A stretch of 31,072 nt of DNA, from the NCBI GenBank assembly GCA_934247125.1, contig CAKQIZ010000011.1:1-31072 (forward strand). The letters are read 5' to 3'. The position numbers were made by a program, and so were the translations under genes. Shown here piece after piece: positions 23,760 to 31,072 of the stretch. This DNA is from an uncultured Clostridia bacterium (lineage in GTDB: Bacteria; Bacillota; Clostridia; Peptostreptococcales; Anaerovoracaceae). Every line of letters starts with the position of its first letter. The stretch's first letter is position 1. A model generated the notes under the pieces. It was not told the DNA's origin. It did not search any database and saw only the letters and a program-made list of their open reading frames with translations.

Positions 23760-25388
23760 TCAGTCAAGTCCGACTTCCGGCTGTTTTTCCATGTGTTTTA
23801 GTTCTTCCACCAGTTCACTGTGTCTGATCTCTTCGACGATCTCACTGTGCTTTATCTCTTCCATCAGCTCTCCGACCGTCATATGATGATGCTGTTTCTC
23901 CACAGCTGCATCTCTCAGAGGAGGAAAAAGCTCATCGAACGATTTCTCATGACTGCTGAGAGCCACGCTGTCCTCTGCCTTTCCTCTCTTTACATTTATA
24001 TATCTTATGACCATAGGAACTATGGTACAAGCTGCCGCGATGCTGAACACAAGCTGGTCTTCAATCACAAGCATTACCAGAACCACGATTTGTATCAATG
24101 CAGCAACCAGCGGCAACCATGACAGCTTGTCACTCACTCTTGCCTTGAGGCATGTCTTAGGATCATATCCTCTCTGCTTCAGCTTTCTCCTCATCATGTA
24201 CTGCGACAGACATATGCCTATCCAGCACATCGTTCCTGTGAATCCTGCAAGAGACAGCAGGCTCGCATACAGTGTCTCAAGTGCACCCGTAAGCTGTGAT
24301 ACGAGTCCGAGTATCATGATGACCCACATGCATCCCATCGTGAGCCATACACAGTTTCGAGGGTTTCCATTCGGTGTGACTTTCTTGAGGAACTTAGGCG
24401 CAAGACCTTCAGTTGCAAGTCCGTACATGCCTCTTACTGATCCATAGAAACCGGAGTTCGAGCACGAGAATGCCGCCACAAATACCGCCGCTGACATTAT
24501 GAACCCGAGGATCGGCATACCGTAGCTGTTGCATATGTCGGCAAAGATCGGCACTTCATCCTGCGCATTTCCCCAAGGATATACGAGAAGTATAAGTACG
24601 ATAGGCACGAGGTAAAGACCGAGCACTCTCCAGATAACGCTCTTGCATGCTTTCGGAACTGACTCTTCAGGATTCTGCGCTTCTGCCGCTGCAAGTCCGA
24701 TCAGTTCTGTACCCTCGCATGTAACGAGTATCAGGGTCATCTGCGTGAATACGATCAGTGAACCCTTCGGGAACAGTGCATCTGTAAGAGATCCCATATT
24801 GCTGAAGTTTACAGAAGCTCCTACGAACCCGCCGTGATTTCCCCACAGCCCGAGCCATATGCCTAAACCAACTATTATGAACAGGATTATCACACTTACC
24901 TTTGTGATACCCAGTACGCCTTCGATTTTTGAGAAAAGGCTCACCGCTGCGATGTTTATTATAGTCACCACCGCCAGCGCACCTATCGCAACGCCCGCAT
25001 AAAGCACCAGGCTGTCGGAGCCAGTCATATATTTCACGGTAGAAGCCAGTGCGATACATTCAGCCGGCACGAATGCCACCCAGTTGCACCAGAACGCCCA
25101 TCCCATGCCGATCGACCACTGCGGTCCCAGAAACTCTTTTGTATACGATATGAAAGAGCCTGTCCTCGGCACATTTACAAGCAGCTCTGCATAAGCTACC
25201 ATTACTGCATAAATAACGATCGAAACAAGGGCAAATCCGAGAAGTACTGCAGGTCCCATCGTTCGTACGCATACTCCTATACCCAGAAAATAGCATGAGC
25301 CTATCACACCGCCAAGACCGATGAATGTCACCTGCCAGCCTTTGATGCCCCGCTGCAGCTCATGTCCTCCATTGCTGTTCTGTGTCAT
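23760..25388 (-). CDS. APC-superfamily amino acid permease with repetitive C-terminal tail
   Basis: This 542-residue protein has about twelve membrane segments and APC hallmarks: an N-terminal GWQVTFIGLGGVIGSCYFLG, then YAELLVNVPRTGSFISYTKEFLGP and CEGTELIGLAAAEAQNPEESVPKA, as in the lysine/general amino acid permease group. A cytoplasmic tail of about 75 residues ends with three related units (residues about 508-535: EEIKHSEIV, EEIRHSELV, EELKHMEK), predicted amphipathic helix or coiled coil. AAGGAGG 8 nt before ATG 25388 rules out the longer frame to 25427. A strong hairpin terminator is 43 bp upstream. Substrate is an amino acid, not more precisely known. Confidence 0.9.
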   Translation of the reverse strand: MTQNSNGGHELQRGIKGWQVTFIGLGGVIGSCYFLGIGVCVRTMGPAVLLGFALVSIVIYAVMVAYAELLVNVPRTGSFISYTKEFLGPQWSIGMGWAFWCNWVAFVPAECIALASTVKYMTGSDSLVLYAGVAIGALAVVTIINIAAVSLFSKIEGVLGITKVSVIILFIIVGLGIWLGLWGNHGGFVGASVNFSNMGSLTDALFPKGSLIVFTQMTLILVTCEGTELIGLAAAEAQNPEESVPKACKSVIWRVLGLYLVPIVLILLVYPWGNAQDEVPIFADICNSYGMPILGFIMSAAVFVAAFSCSNSGFYGSVRGMYGLATEGLAPKFLKKVTPNGNPRNCVWLTMGCMWVIMILGLVSQLTGALETLYASLLSLAGFTGTMCWIGICLSQYMMRRKLKQRGYDPKTCLKARVSDKLSWLPLVAALIQIVVLVMLVIEDQLVFSIAAACTIVPMVIRYINVKRGKAEDSVALSSHEKSFDELFPPLRDAAVEKQHHHMTVGELMEEIKHSEIVEEIRHSELVEELKHMEKQPEVGLD

Positions 25389-25430
25389 AATAAAAGCCTC
25401 CTTAAAAAGTAATAAAACAAAAAACAAAAA

Positions 25431-25458
25431 GGATCATACAAAATAAATTGTATGATCC
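25431..25458 (-). terminator. Strong hairpin terminator between the two-component genes and the permease
   Basis: GGATCATACAA (25431-25441) and TTGTATGATCC (25448-25458) form a perfect 11-bp stem with a 6-nt loop. On the minus strand TTTTTGTTTTTTGTTTT follows. It is about 100 nt after the response regulator stop and only 43 bp before the permease start, leaving no room for a promoter downstream, so it may be an attenuator in the permease leader. Confidence 0.85.
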
Positions 25459-25554
25459 TAAACAGCCTTAAATAATATCCGCTTAAGCGTACAAATCGGT
25501 TTGCTACTGTCTCCCTGTGCGATTCTCTCGGCACTCGCTCTGATTACCCAGGCT

Positions 25555-26319
25555 TCATTCGCCCTGTTCAACAGTAAATATCAACTTGTTCTTGTCTTTC
25601 TCAACACTGATAACGACTTTTGACAGTGTGACCCTGCAGCCTGATATCTTCAGGATCATCTGGCATATCTCTTTTTCCTTGACTGAGAAAAACAATTCCC
25701 TATTATGCTTAATTATAGCAACATTCCGATAATTGTCAAGAAGATTTTTTTCGAATACCGTAAGAACTTCTGACGCGACCACCTCGATATCGTCCCCATT
25801 CATGAAAACATTCACGTTTTTCGGCCCTTTTCCCGTCATCGCCTTGAGCATCGCGGAAAATTCGCGCTTTATCTCATCCTCTACTTTTTTCTTATTCTCC
25901 GGCAGTGACGCAGTCTTTCGTTTTCGCTTTTCGTAAAGCTCAGATGCCAGTTCCTGCAGCACGTCCAGCAATTCCTGCACATTCACGGGTTTCAGTATGT
26001 ATTTGTGGATGCCTGCGTCTATCGCTCTGAGGATCGCATCTACTTCATTCACAGCAGAGATGACTATCGCCGCAGTCTCCTCTCCCTGCTGGTGTATCCG
26101 CCTTATCATTTCTATGCCGTTCATTTCAGGCATATAGTAGTCAGCGATTATGATATCCGGCTTGAAATCATTGTAAAGCTCCAGTCCGCGCACACCGTTA
26201 TCGCATGCAAAGACACGCCCCACGCGCCGTTTCAGGACATCGGTAAGCTCTTCTCTCGCCTCGTCATCGTCTTCGACATACAGTATCTTGAGTTTTTTAA
26301 GCATTTCGTCAGTGTTCAT
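25555..26319 (-). CDS. Response regulator: REC domain fused to an MpsC/DUF2294-like domain
   Basis: This 254-residue protein has an N-terminal receiver domain (about 8-125) with acidic pocket E16/D17/D18, phospho-acceptor D60 in IIIADYYMPEMNG, S88 and K110 in YILKPVN. A charged linker (130-145) leads to a C-terminal domain (about 146-253) with GKGPKNVNVFMNGDDIEV, SEVLTVFEKNLL and ISGCRVTLSKVVISVEKD, resembling the MpsC/DUF2294 family (PF10057). No DNA-binding or enzymatic output domain is visible. ATG 26319 is chosen for GAGGAG just upstream; it overlaps the kinase stop by 11 nt, so they are coupled. The function of the output domain is unknown. Confidence 0.85.
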   Translation of the reverse strand: MNTDEMLKKLKILYVEDDDEAREELTDVLKRRVGRVFACDNGVRGLELYNDFKPDIIIADYYMPEMNGIEMIRRIHQQGEETAAIVISAVNEVDAILRAIDAGIHKYILKPVNVQELLDVLQELASELYEKRKRKTASLPENKKKVEDEIKREFSAMLKAMTGKGPKNVNVFMNGDDIEVVASEVLTVFEKNLLDNYRNVAIIKHNRELFFSVKEKEICQMILKISGCRVTLSKVVISVEKDKNKLIFTVEQGE

Positions 26320-28090
26320 TTTTCTCCTCATTTTCTGTTTCCTGTTTTTCTTCAGGTATAAGCACCGTACTCCTCACACCGCCTTCTATATTCTGTACCT
26401 GCAGCTTTCCACCCATACGATCTTCTATTATCTGTTTCGATATGTAAAGCCCCAGGCCTGTGCCTCCGGTATCGTCTCTCGTTGTAAAATACGGTTCGTA
26501 TATGTGCTCAAATGCTTCTTCCGGGATCTGTCTGCCGTTGTTTGTCACAGCTACTTTGATCATCCCGTCTTCCTCGGAAACATCTATGGTTATCTTCCTG
26601 TCCGTAACGCCCGCTTCTGCCACTGCGTCTCTCGCATTGTTGAGCAGATTGAATATCACATGCGTCGTTTCATTGTCATAGCCGTACGCTTTCTTTTCCG
26701 TATCGCAGCTGATTTCGAGCTTTATACGGTTGACATTTATGCTTTCCTCCATCAGCGCTATGGCACTCTTTATACAGTCCCTGACATCAAAATAGACTTT
26801 TTCCTTCGCAGGCTTGAGAAATCCCGAAAAGTCTGTAATAGTCTCAGACATTTTCTCGACGATATTCTCGACTTTGCTCACGCTTTTTTCAAGTCGCTTT
26901 TCGTCGAGATCGCCATAACGGTAGCTGTCCAGCAGGTTGCCGAGGATAAGGTTGATAGTATTCAGCGGCTGCTTCCACTGATGCGTTATATTCCCCACCA
27001 TTTCGCCGATCTTGGCCTGCCTCGACTGATATATGATGATGATCTCTTTCCTGCGGTTTTCTTCCTCCAGAGCGCTCGTTTTCCTGATCATAGGCTGAGA
27101 AAAAGCGATCAGGAATGCAATGAAAACAAACAGCAGAAACACACCCAGCATTATCATCGTGCCGCGAAGCGAGCTGATCGGCTTGTATACGGCATTGACG
27201 GGCTGCGTGGTGATAAATATCCAGCCGTTCTGCATTTTGCAGTAACCCATTATCTTTTCGGTCCCCAGGAAATTATAAATGACATGCCCTGCATCGCTTC
27301 CGCCATTTTTCTCATACTCGGATTTCAGAAGGCTGATGATCCTGTCTTCCTCAGCAGCAGAATCGTCATCATTATGCACGATAAACTCATAATTCTCATC
27401 TATCAAAGCTGATGCGCCGCCTTTGTACAGGCTCATTTCCTTTATTATATTGAGCATATACTCGGCATTGATGTCTGCTCCCGCAACGCCGACAAACAAT
27501 CCGTCGACATATATCGCATCTGAATACGAGAACACTTCTTTATCGATATCCTGATCGTAATATGACGAGACCCAGACACCGTGATCCTTACCCTGCGGTT
27601 TGAAGAAGTACTCCATCTCCTTCTCATACGGCAGCGTGAAGTCCCTTTTATTGTTCTTGAAATCTGCATTGATCTCTTTTATCTCACCGTCCATCGCCGA
27701 ATACCAGACTTCTTCATCTCGATTCGTCAGCTGCGGGTTGAATGTCACGTAAAGGCTGTGCGTGCTTTTGATCGATAAAAGGTCATTCTTTATCAGCTGT
27801 GCCAGTTTCTCCTTGTATTCGTCAACATATCCTTCACGATCATTTTCGAAGGCTTCCACATCAAAAGTCGTCCTGACGTATGCCGCCAGGGAGTTCGTCA
27901 GACCCTCCATGTGATTGAATTCCGCACTGAAGTCGTTTGCGTATTTTTCAGTTGTCGCAACGATCTTTTCATCTATTTCGGCAGAAAGGATCGAGGTGCT
28001 CCTCAGGGTAGCTATCGACCCTATTATCAGAACCACCGCCATCGAAAATGCCGTTATGATGCATATCGCTTTTATCATTGATTTATCCAT
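26309..28090 (-). CDS. Membrane sensor histidine kinase with extracytoplasmic dCache domain
   Basis: This 593-residue protein (from ATG 28090) has a membrane segment at about 5-27, a large extracytoplasmic dCache-type domain at about 35-300 (WVSSYYDQDIDKEVFSYSDA and GVAGADINAEYML are Cache-like), a second membrane segment at about 309-331, a short coiled linker, a HisKA-like H-box with H370 in GNITHQWKQPLN, an N-box NLLNNARDA (481-489), and G2 GGTGLGL (about 542-548). The G1 motif is NNGRQ rather than DxGxG, a variant seen in this kinase class. dCache domains bind amino acids or carboxylates. GTG 28117 is an alternative start but lies within the promoter. Confidence 0.9.
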   Translation of the reverse strand: MDKSMIKAICIITAFSMAVVLIIGSIATLRSTSILSAEIDEKIVATTEKYANDFSAEFNHMEGLTNSLAAYVRTTFDVEAFENDREGYVDEYKEKLAQLIKNDLLSIKSTHSLYVTFNPQLTNRDEEVWYSAMDGEIKEINADFKNNKRDFTLPYEKEMEYFFKPQGKDHGVWVSSYYDQDIDKEVFSYSDAIYVDGLFVGVAGADINAEYMLNIIKEMSLYKGGASALIDENYEFIVHNDDDSAAEEDRIISLLKSEYEKNGGSDAGHVIYNFLGTEKIMGYCKMQNGWIFITTQPVNAVYKPISSLRGTMIMLGVFLLFVFIAFLIAFSQPMIRKTSALEEENRRKEIIIIYQSRQAKIGEMVGNITHQWKQPLNTINLILGNLLDSYRYGDLDEKRLEKSVSKVENIVEKMSETITDFSGFLKPAKEKVYFDVRDCIKSAIALMEESINVNRIKLEISCDTEKKAYGYDNETTHVIFNLLNNARDAVAEAGVTDRKITIDVSEEDGMIKVAVTNNGRQIPEEAFEHIYEPYFTTRDDTGGTGLGLYISKQIIEDRMGGKLQVQNIEGGVRSTVLIPEEKQETENEEKNEH

Positions 28091-28099
28091 AGTATTTAA

Positions 28100-28127
28100 A
28101 GTATACCATATTTTCACTTTTTACCAA
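28100..28127 (-). promoter_or_regulatory. Candidate promoter of the two-component operon, nearly leaderless
   Basis: TTGGTA (28127-28122) and TATACT (28105-28100) on the minus strand are 16 bp apart. The predicted start near 28093 is only about 3 nt before ATG 28090, and no ribosome binding site precedes that ATG. Confidence 0.45.
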
Positions 28128-28160
28128 AACAATATGGGATCTGTTCTCAAGGGATACATG

Positions 28161-29480
28161 CTACACTTCTGTAAGCAGAAAAGCCATATAAAGAGGCAAT
28201 GTCATTATCTCATCTGATTTTCCTACATTATAATCACCAAGTTTAATGGCAGAATACACATGATATTTTTCAGGATGCTTCAATATTGTCTTTGTACTTT
28301 TGGTATTGCCGGAAGATGCTTTTACCTCCACTAACGTACACGCACCCTTATATCTGATCACAAAATCCACTTCCAATCCGGAGTTCTTATGAAAGTAATA
28401 CAGTTTTCGCCCCATTTTCGAAAAAATATCTGCAACAAGATTTTCGAAAACAGCGCCTTTATACCCGTATAGATTGCCCTGCAGTATATCATACTGAGTG
28501 CCATCTTCAAGCATGCTTACGAAAAGACCACAATCACGCATATATACCTTGAATATATCTTCCTGCGCATTTCCATCAAGAGGAAGTTCTGTAATACTAA
28601 GATTGTAGCACCTGGATATTATACCTGCAGCTTCTATCCATTGTAAACTTCCTGCATATCTGGATGCCGTCGAGCCTTTCTTCACAACGGAATACTGGAA
28701 TTTCTTGTTTTCTTTACTCAATTGTTTCGGGATAGACTGAAAACACTCGATGATATGCGATTTATCCTTTCTATCGGCATATTTTATCATATCATCTTCA
28801 TATGAACGGACAATATCCCTCTGTAGTCTTAAAACTTCATCCATCTGTTTGGTGGCGATAAAAGTCTGAACCACATCAGGCATGCCTCCAACAACAGTAT
28901 ATTGCAGGAGCAATTGCCGCATTCTGTTATGCAAAGCTTCAGGAACAGGTACTGCATCACTTATATATTTTTTTAAATTGTCGATAATGGCGGCTGAAAT
29001 ACCATTAGCCCACAAGAATTCCTCAAAATCTAAAGGATACATATCAATCACTCTTTCATAGCCTACCGGAACAGATTTTGGTTCTTTACCGTAACCTCGT
29101 ACACCCAGAAGCGATCCGGTTCCGATCACGTCAAAACGTCCGTCAAGATGAAAGAATTTAAGAGCAGTTCTTGCACCGGGACACTCCTGTATCTCATCTA
29201 ACACTATTATGGTTTTTCCAGCTTCAAATACGGCTGCATCGCCAAGCAGTGCAGATAAAAGCATGATAATATTATCTATTTCCAGCGACCCTTCAAAAAC
29301 GGAACAGTAATCAGGATTTTCAAAAAAATTCAAATAGATGACATTGGCATAATTCTTATTTGCAAAGTCAAGCACAGAAAATGTTTTGCCGCACTGTCTG
29401 CAGCCCTTTATCAATAATGGTTTTTTATTAGCCGAGTTTTTCCACTCAATCAGACGACGTTCAATCTTTCTTTTTAGCAT
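28161..29480 (-). CDS. AAA_14/DUF4143 ATP-binding protein
   Basis: This 439-residue protein has Walker A GCRQCGKT (26-33), Walker B TIIVLDEIQ (90-98), sensor FDVIGTGSLLGV (116-127), YPLDFEEFLWANG (148-160), and a C-terminal DUF4143 domain with D372 in LEVDFVI and E385-V-K387 in TLVEVKAS, a PD-(D/E)xK nuclease-like pattern. GGAGGAG supports ATG 29480. Such proteins are common, often solitary accessory genes of unknown role. Base composition is visibly more AT-rich than in neighbours and codon use differs (many AAA and ATA), suggesting separate acquisition. Three 32-bp repeats lie directly upstream. No clear terminator separates it from the kinase promoter. Confidence 0.9.
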   Translation of the reverse strand: MLKRKIERRLIEWKNSANKKPLLIKGCRQCGKTFSVLDFANKNYANVIYLNFFENPDYCSVFEGSLEIDNIIMLLSALLGDAAVFEAGKTIIVLDEIQECPGARTALKFFHLDGRFDVIGTGSLLGVRGYGKEPKSVPVGYERVIDMYPLDFEEFLWANGISAAIIDNLKKYISDAVPVPEALHNRMRQLLLQYTVVGGMPDVVQTFIATKQMDEVLRLQRDIVRSYEDDMIKYADRKDKSHIIECFQSIPKQLSKENKKFQYSVVKKGSTASRYAGSLQWIEAAGIISRCYNLSITELPLDGNAQEDIFKVYMRDCGLFVSMLEDGTQYDILQGNLYGYKGAVFENLVADIFSKMGRKLYYFHKNSGLEVDFVIRYKGACTLVEVKASSGNTKSTKTILKHPEKYHVYSAIKLGDYNVGKSDEIMTLPLYMAFLLTEV

Positions 29481-29534
29481 CCCAAGCTCCTCCTTGTCTC
29501 TATATAGGCTGTTGTTAACAGATTAACCTGTTTA

Positions 29535-29630
29535 TATGACTTTTTCAAGCGACTTTTCGTCAAAAGTATCAACTTTTTCAAACGACTTTTGCTAAAAATA
29601 TCAATTTTTTTCAATGGATTTTTGAGCAAC
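29535..29630. repeat. Three 32-bp tandem repeats upstream of the DUF4143 gene
   Basis: Units start at 29535, 29567 and 29599 and share the pattern TAT-n-A-CTTTTTCAA-n-CGACTTTT-n-CAAAA, the third most diverged. On the minus strand the same bases would encode 11-residue KSRLKK-type repeats, but the frame starts inside the NhaC terminator and lacks a ribosome binding site, so I treat it as non-coding, perhaps an operator array. Confidence 0.65.
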
Positions 29631-29644
29631 TTCATCAGCAAAAA

Positions 29645-29670
29645 AGACCCCGCAGTCTCCTGCAAGGTCT
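29645..29670 (-). terminator. Rho-independent terminator of nhaC
   Basis: AGACC (29645-29649) pairs with GGTCT (29666-29670) and GCAG with CTGC inside. On the minus strand TTTTTTG follows the stem, about 85 nt after the nhaC stop. Confidence 0.85.
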
Positions 29671-29752
29671 ACAGCTTATTGATCCGTCACTTAAAGAGTC
29701 AGTGGACTTTCAGGCATTTCTCCATCGTGCCGTCAGCGCATCATGTCACATG

Positions 29753-31072
29753 CTATGCCTGTTCCTGAAGCTCTGCCTTCTTCTTGGCCTGCGCTCTCTT
29801 TGTCATACGCACGCCGTCCTTGTCAGCCACAGTATAGCCCATGTATGCCATTATCGCTACGATTATCGGCATAGAGATGTTGAAGATAGCATACGGCAGA
29901 TAGTCTGAAGTCGCAACATTGAGCGTCGCGTAAATGAACACGCCGCATGTGTTCCACGGGATAAGTGCGGACGTCACCGTTCCTGCGCTTTCCAGTGCAT
30001 TCGAAAGTGTCTTCGGATGGAGGCCCATCTTCTTGTAAGTGTCTGCGTACATCCTGCCCGGTATAACTATCGATATGTACTGTTCAGGCATTGCCGCATT
30101 GCTCAGTATGCATGTAGCTTCTGTAGTGACTACGAGACCTCCCGGCCTCTTTGCCAGTCCGATGATCTTCTGCACCAGTACATCCAGCTGCCCTGTCTCT
30201 TCCATGATCCCGCCGAACATCATAGCGATTATCGTCAGTGCTATCGAACTCATCATGTTAGTTATCCCGCCGGACGAGAGGAGAGCATCGATCGCTTCTA
30301 CTCCTGTTTCACTTACATTTCCGTTCATTCCCGCATCAAGCAGCACTCCCAGCGAAGCCGCTTCACCCTGGAAAAGAGCTCCCATGATGCCGCCCGCAAT
30401 GATACCCAGAGTTATGCCCGGGATAGCAGGCACCTTGAGCGCTACAGCAACGATAACGATAAGAGGCGGTATCAGAAGCAACGGACTTATATGGTAGTTC
30501 TGCGCAAGACCGCTGCTCATTTCCTGTACGGCCGAAAGGTCCGCCGAATTGCCGCTCTTCACATGAGTGAATCCCATGATCGCAAATGCCACGAGTGTTA
30601 TGCCGTACGCTATACCCGTAGGCAGCAGCATGAATTTTACATGAGTGAACACGTCCGTGCCGGCCATTGCAGGCGCCAGATTCGTAGTATCAGAAAGCGG
30701 TGACATCTTGTCTCCGAAATATGCGCCGGATATGATCGCACCCGCAGCCATCGGAGCCGGTATGCCGAGACCGATCGCGATACCTATAAGGGCAAGCCCC
30801 ATCGTTCCCATCGTTCCCCACGACGTGCCTGTAGCCAGGGATGTGATCGAGCAGATCAGCACTGCAGCTACCAGAAACACTGACGGCGACAGCAGCTTGA
30901 GACCGTAATATATCATAGACGGCACTATACCGCCGACGATCCATACCCCGATCAGTATACCGACTATCATCAGGATCATTACAGACTGAAGCGCGTTGTA
31001 TATACCATTCATCATGGCTCTCTCTATCGAATCCCAGGCATTGCCGAGATACAGAGCCATACATGCCGCCGC
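29753..31072 (-). CDS. nhaC: Na+/H+ antiporter, NhaC family (5' end outside the window)
   Basis: The frame is open to the right edge: the four codons before the ATG at 31060 read AAAC, so that methionine is probably internal and the gene is truncated by the window. About 439 residues remain, with some ten membrane segments and the NhaC motifs SLATGTSWGTMGTMG, SGAYFGDKMSPLSDTTNLAPAMAGTD and LIPWNTCGVFIYATL. The family exchanges Na+ for H+, sometimes with organic acids such as malate/lactate; the substrate is not certain. The C-terminal tail is basic (TKRAQAKKKAELQEQA). A good terminator follows at 29645-29670. Confidence 0.93.
   Translation of the reverse strand, partial: AAACMALYLGNAWDSIERAMMNGIYNALQSVMILMIVGILIGVWIVGGIVPSMIYYGLKLLSPSVFLVAAVLICSITSLATGTSWGTMGTMGLALIGIAIGLGIPAPMAAGAIISGAYFGDKMSPLSDTTNLAPAMAGTDVFTHVKFMLLPTGIAYGITLVAFAIMGFTHVKSGNSADLSAVQEMSSGLAQNYHISPLLLIPPLIVIVAVALKVPAIPGITLGIIAGGIMGALFQGEAASLGVLLDAGMNGNVSETGVEAIDALLSSGGITNMMSSIALTIIAMMFGGIMEETGQLDVLVQKIIGLAKRPGGLVVTTEATCILSNAAMPEQYISIVIPGRMYADTYKKMGLHPKTLSNALESAGTVTSALIPWNTCGVFIYATLNVATSDYLPYAIFNISMPIIVAIMAYMGYTVADKDGVRMTKRAQAKKKAELQEQA

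Noticed and set aside
25459..25554. Known riboswitch or T-box in the permease leader
   Set aside because: I looked for the core motifs of lysine, glycine, SAM, cyclic-di-GMP, cyclic-di-AMP, purine and T-box elements and found none.
26288..27412. 374-codon open frame antisense to the histidine kinase
   Set aside because: The minus strand encodes an intact kinase with H-, N- and G-boxes; the plus frame is a composition artefact.
29474..29665. 63-codon frame with KSRLKK repeats before the DUF4143 gene
   Set aside because: It starts inside the nhaC terminator stem, has no ribosome binding site, and its protein repeat only reflects the 32-bp DNA repeat having a period near a multiple of three.

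Overview
This window looks like chromosomal DNA of an anaerobic, fermentative low-to-middle-GC Gram-positive bacterium, most likely class Clostridia. The evidence is a group B-type [FeFe] hydrogenase, a fructose PTS operon whose HPr has both His15 and the regulatory Ser46, strong AGGAGG-type ribosome binding sites, sigma-A-like promoters, and AGCS, APC and NhaC transporters. A family XIII / Anaerovoracaceae-like relative is my guess, not something the sequence proves. I see no rRNA, tRNA, CRISPR array, insertion sequence or phage gene.

Layout. 1-165: 3' end of an Mrp/NBP35-type ATPase. 166-813: non-coding spacer with a 16-bp tandem repeat, clustered TTGTGTA/TACACAA half-sites and a perfect 20-bp inverted repeat. 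814-2045 (-): split threonine/serine exporter (ThrE_2 and ThrE_1 halves). 2368-7972 (+): aconitase-like hydratase, isocitrate dehydrogenase, GntR/FCD regulator and M18 aminopeptidase, read from one good promoter that overlaps a GntR-type palindrome. 8147-9439 (-): FAD oxidoreductase with a TTG start. 9692-16600 (-): fruR, fruK, fruA, ptsH, ptsI, gapA in one run. 17297-20042 (-): rpsO then pnp, separated by a hairpin-dense repeat block. 20352-21782 (-): AGCS sodium:amino-acid symporter. 22145-23584 (-): [FeFe] hydrogenase. 23760-25388 (-): APC permease with a repetitive charged tail. 25555-28090 (-): dCache histidine kinase and a response regulator with an MpsC/DUF2294-like output domain. 28161-29480 (-): AT-rich AAA/DUF4143 ATPase. 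29753-31072 (-): NhaC antiporter, cut by the window end.

How the genes work together. The fructose run links uptake and phosphorylation (FruA), the second phosphorylation (FruK), the phosphate relay (EI, HPr), lower glycolysis (GAPDH) and a DeoR-type regulator. The hydratase and dehydrogenase form the citrate-to-2-oxoglutarate arm, probably for glutamate synthesis, with the GntR protein as likely local regulator. The hydrogenase, the Na+-coupled amino-acid transporters and NhaC fit an amino-acid- and sugar-fermenting anaerobe.

The most unusual items are the REC-MpsC fusion paired with a dCache kinase that may be translated from a nearly leaderless mRNA; three tandem GTCGAC palindromes in the fruA leader; the alternating TACCAA/TTGGTA element between pnp and fruR; and the rpsO-pnp hairpin block.
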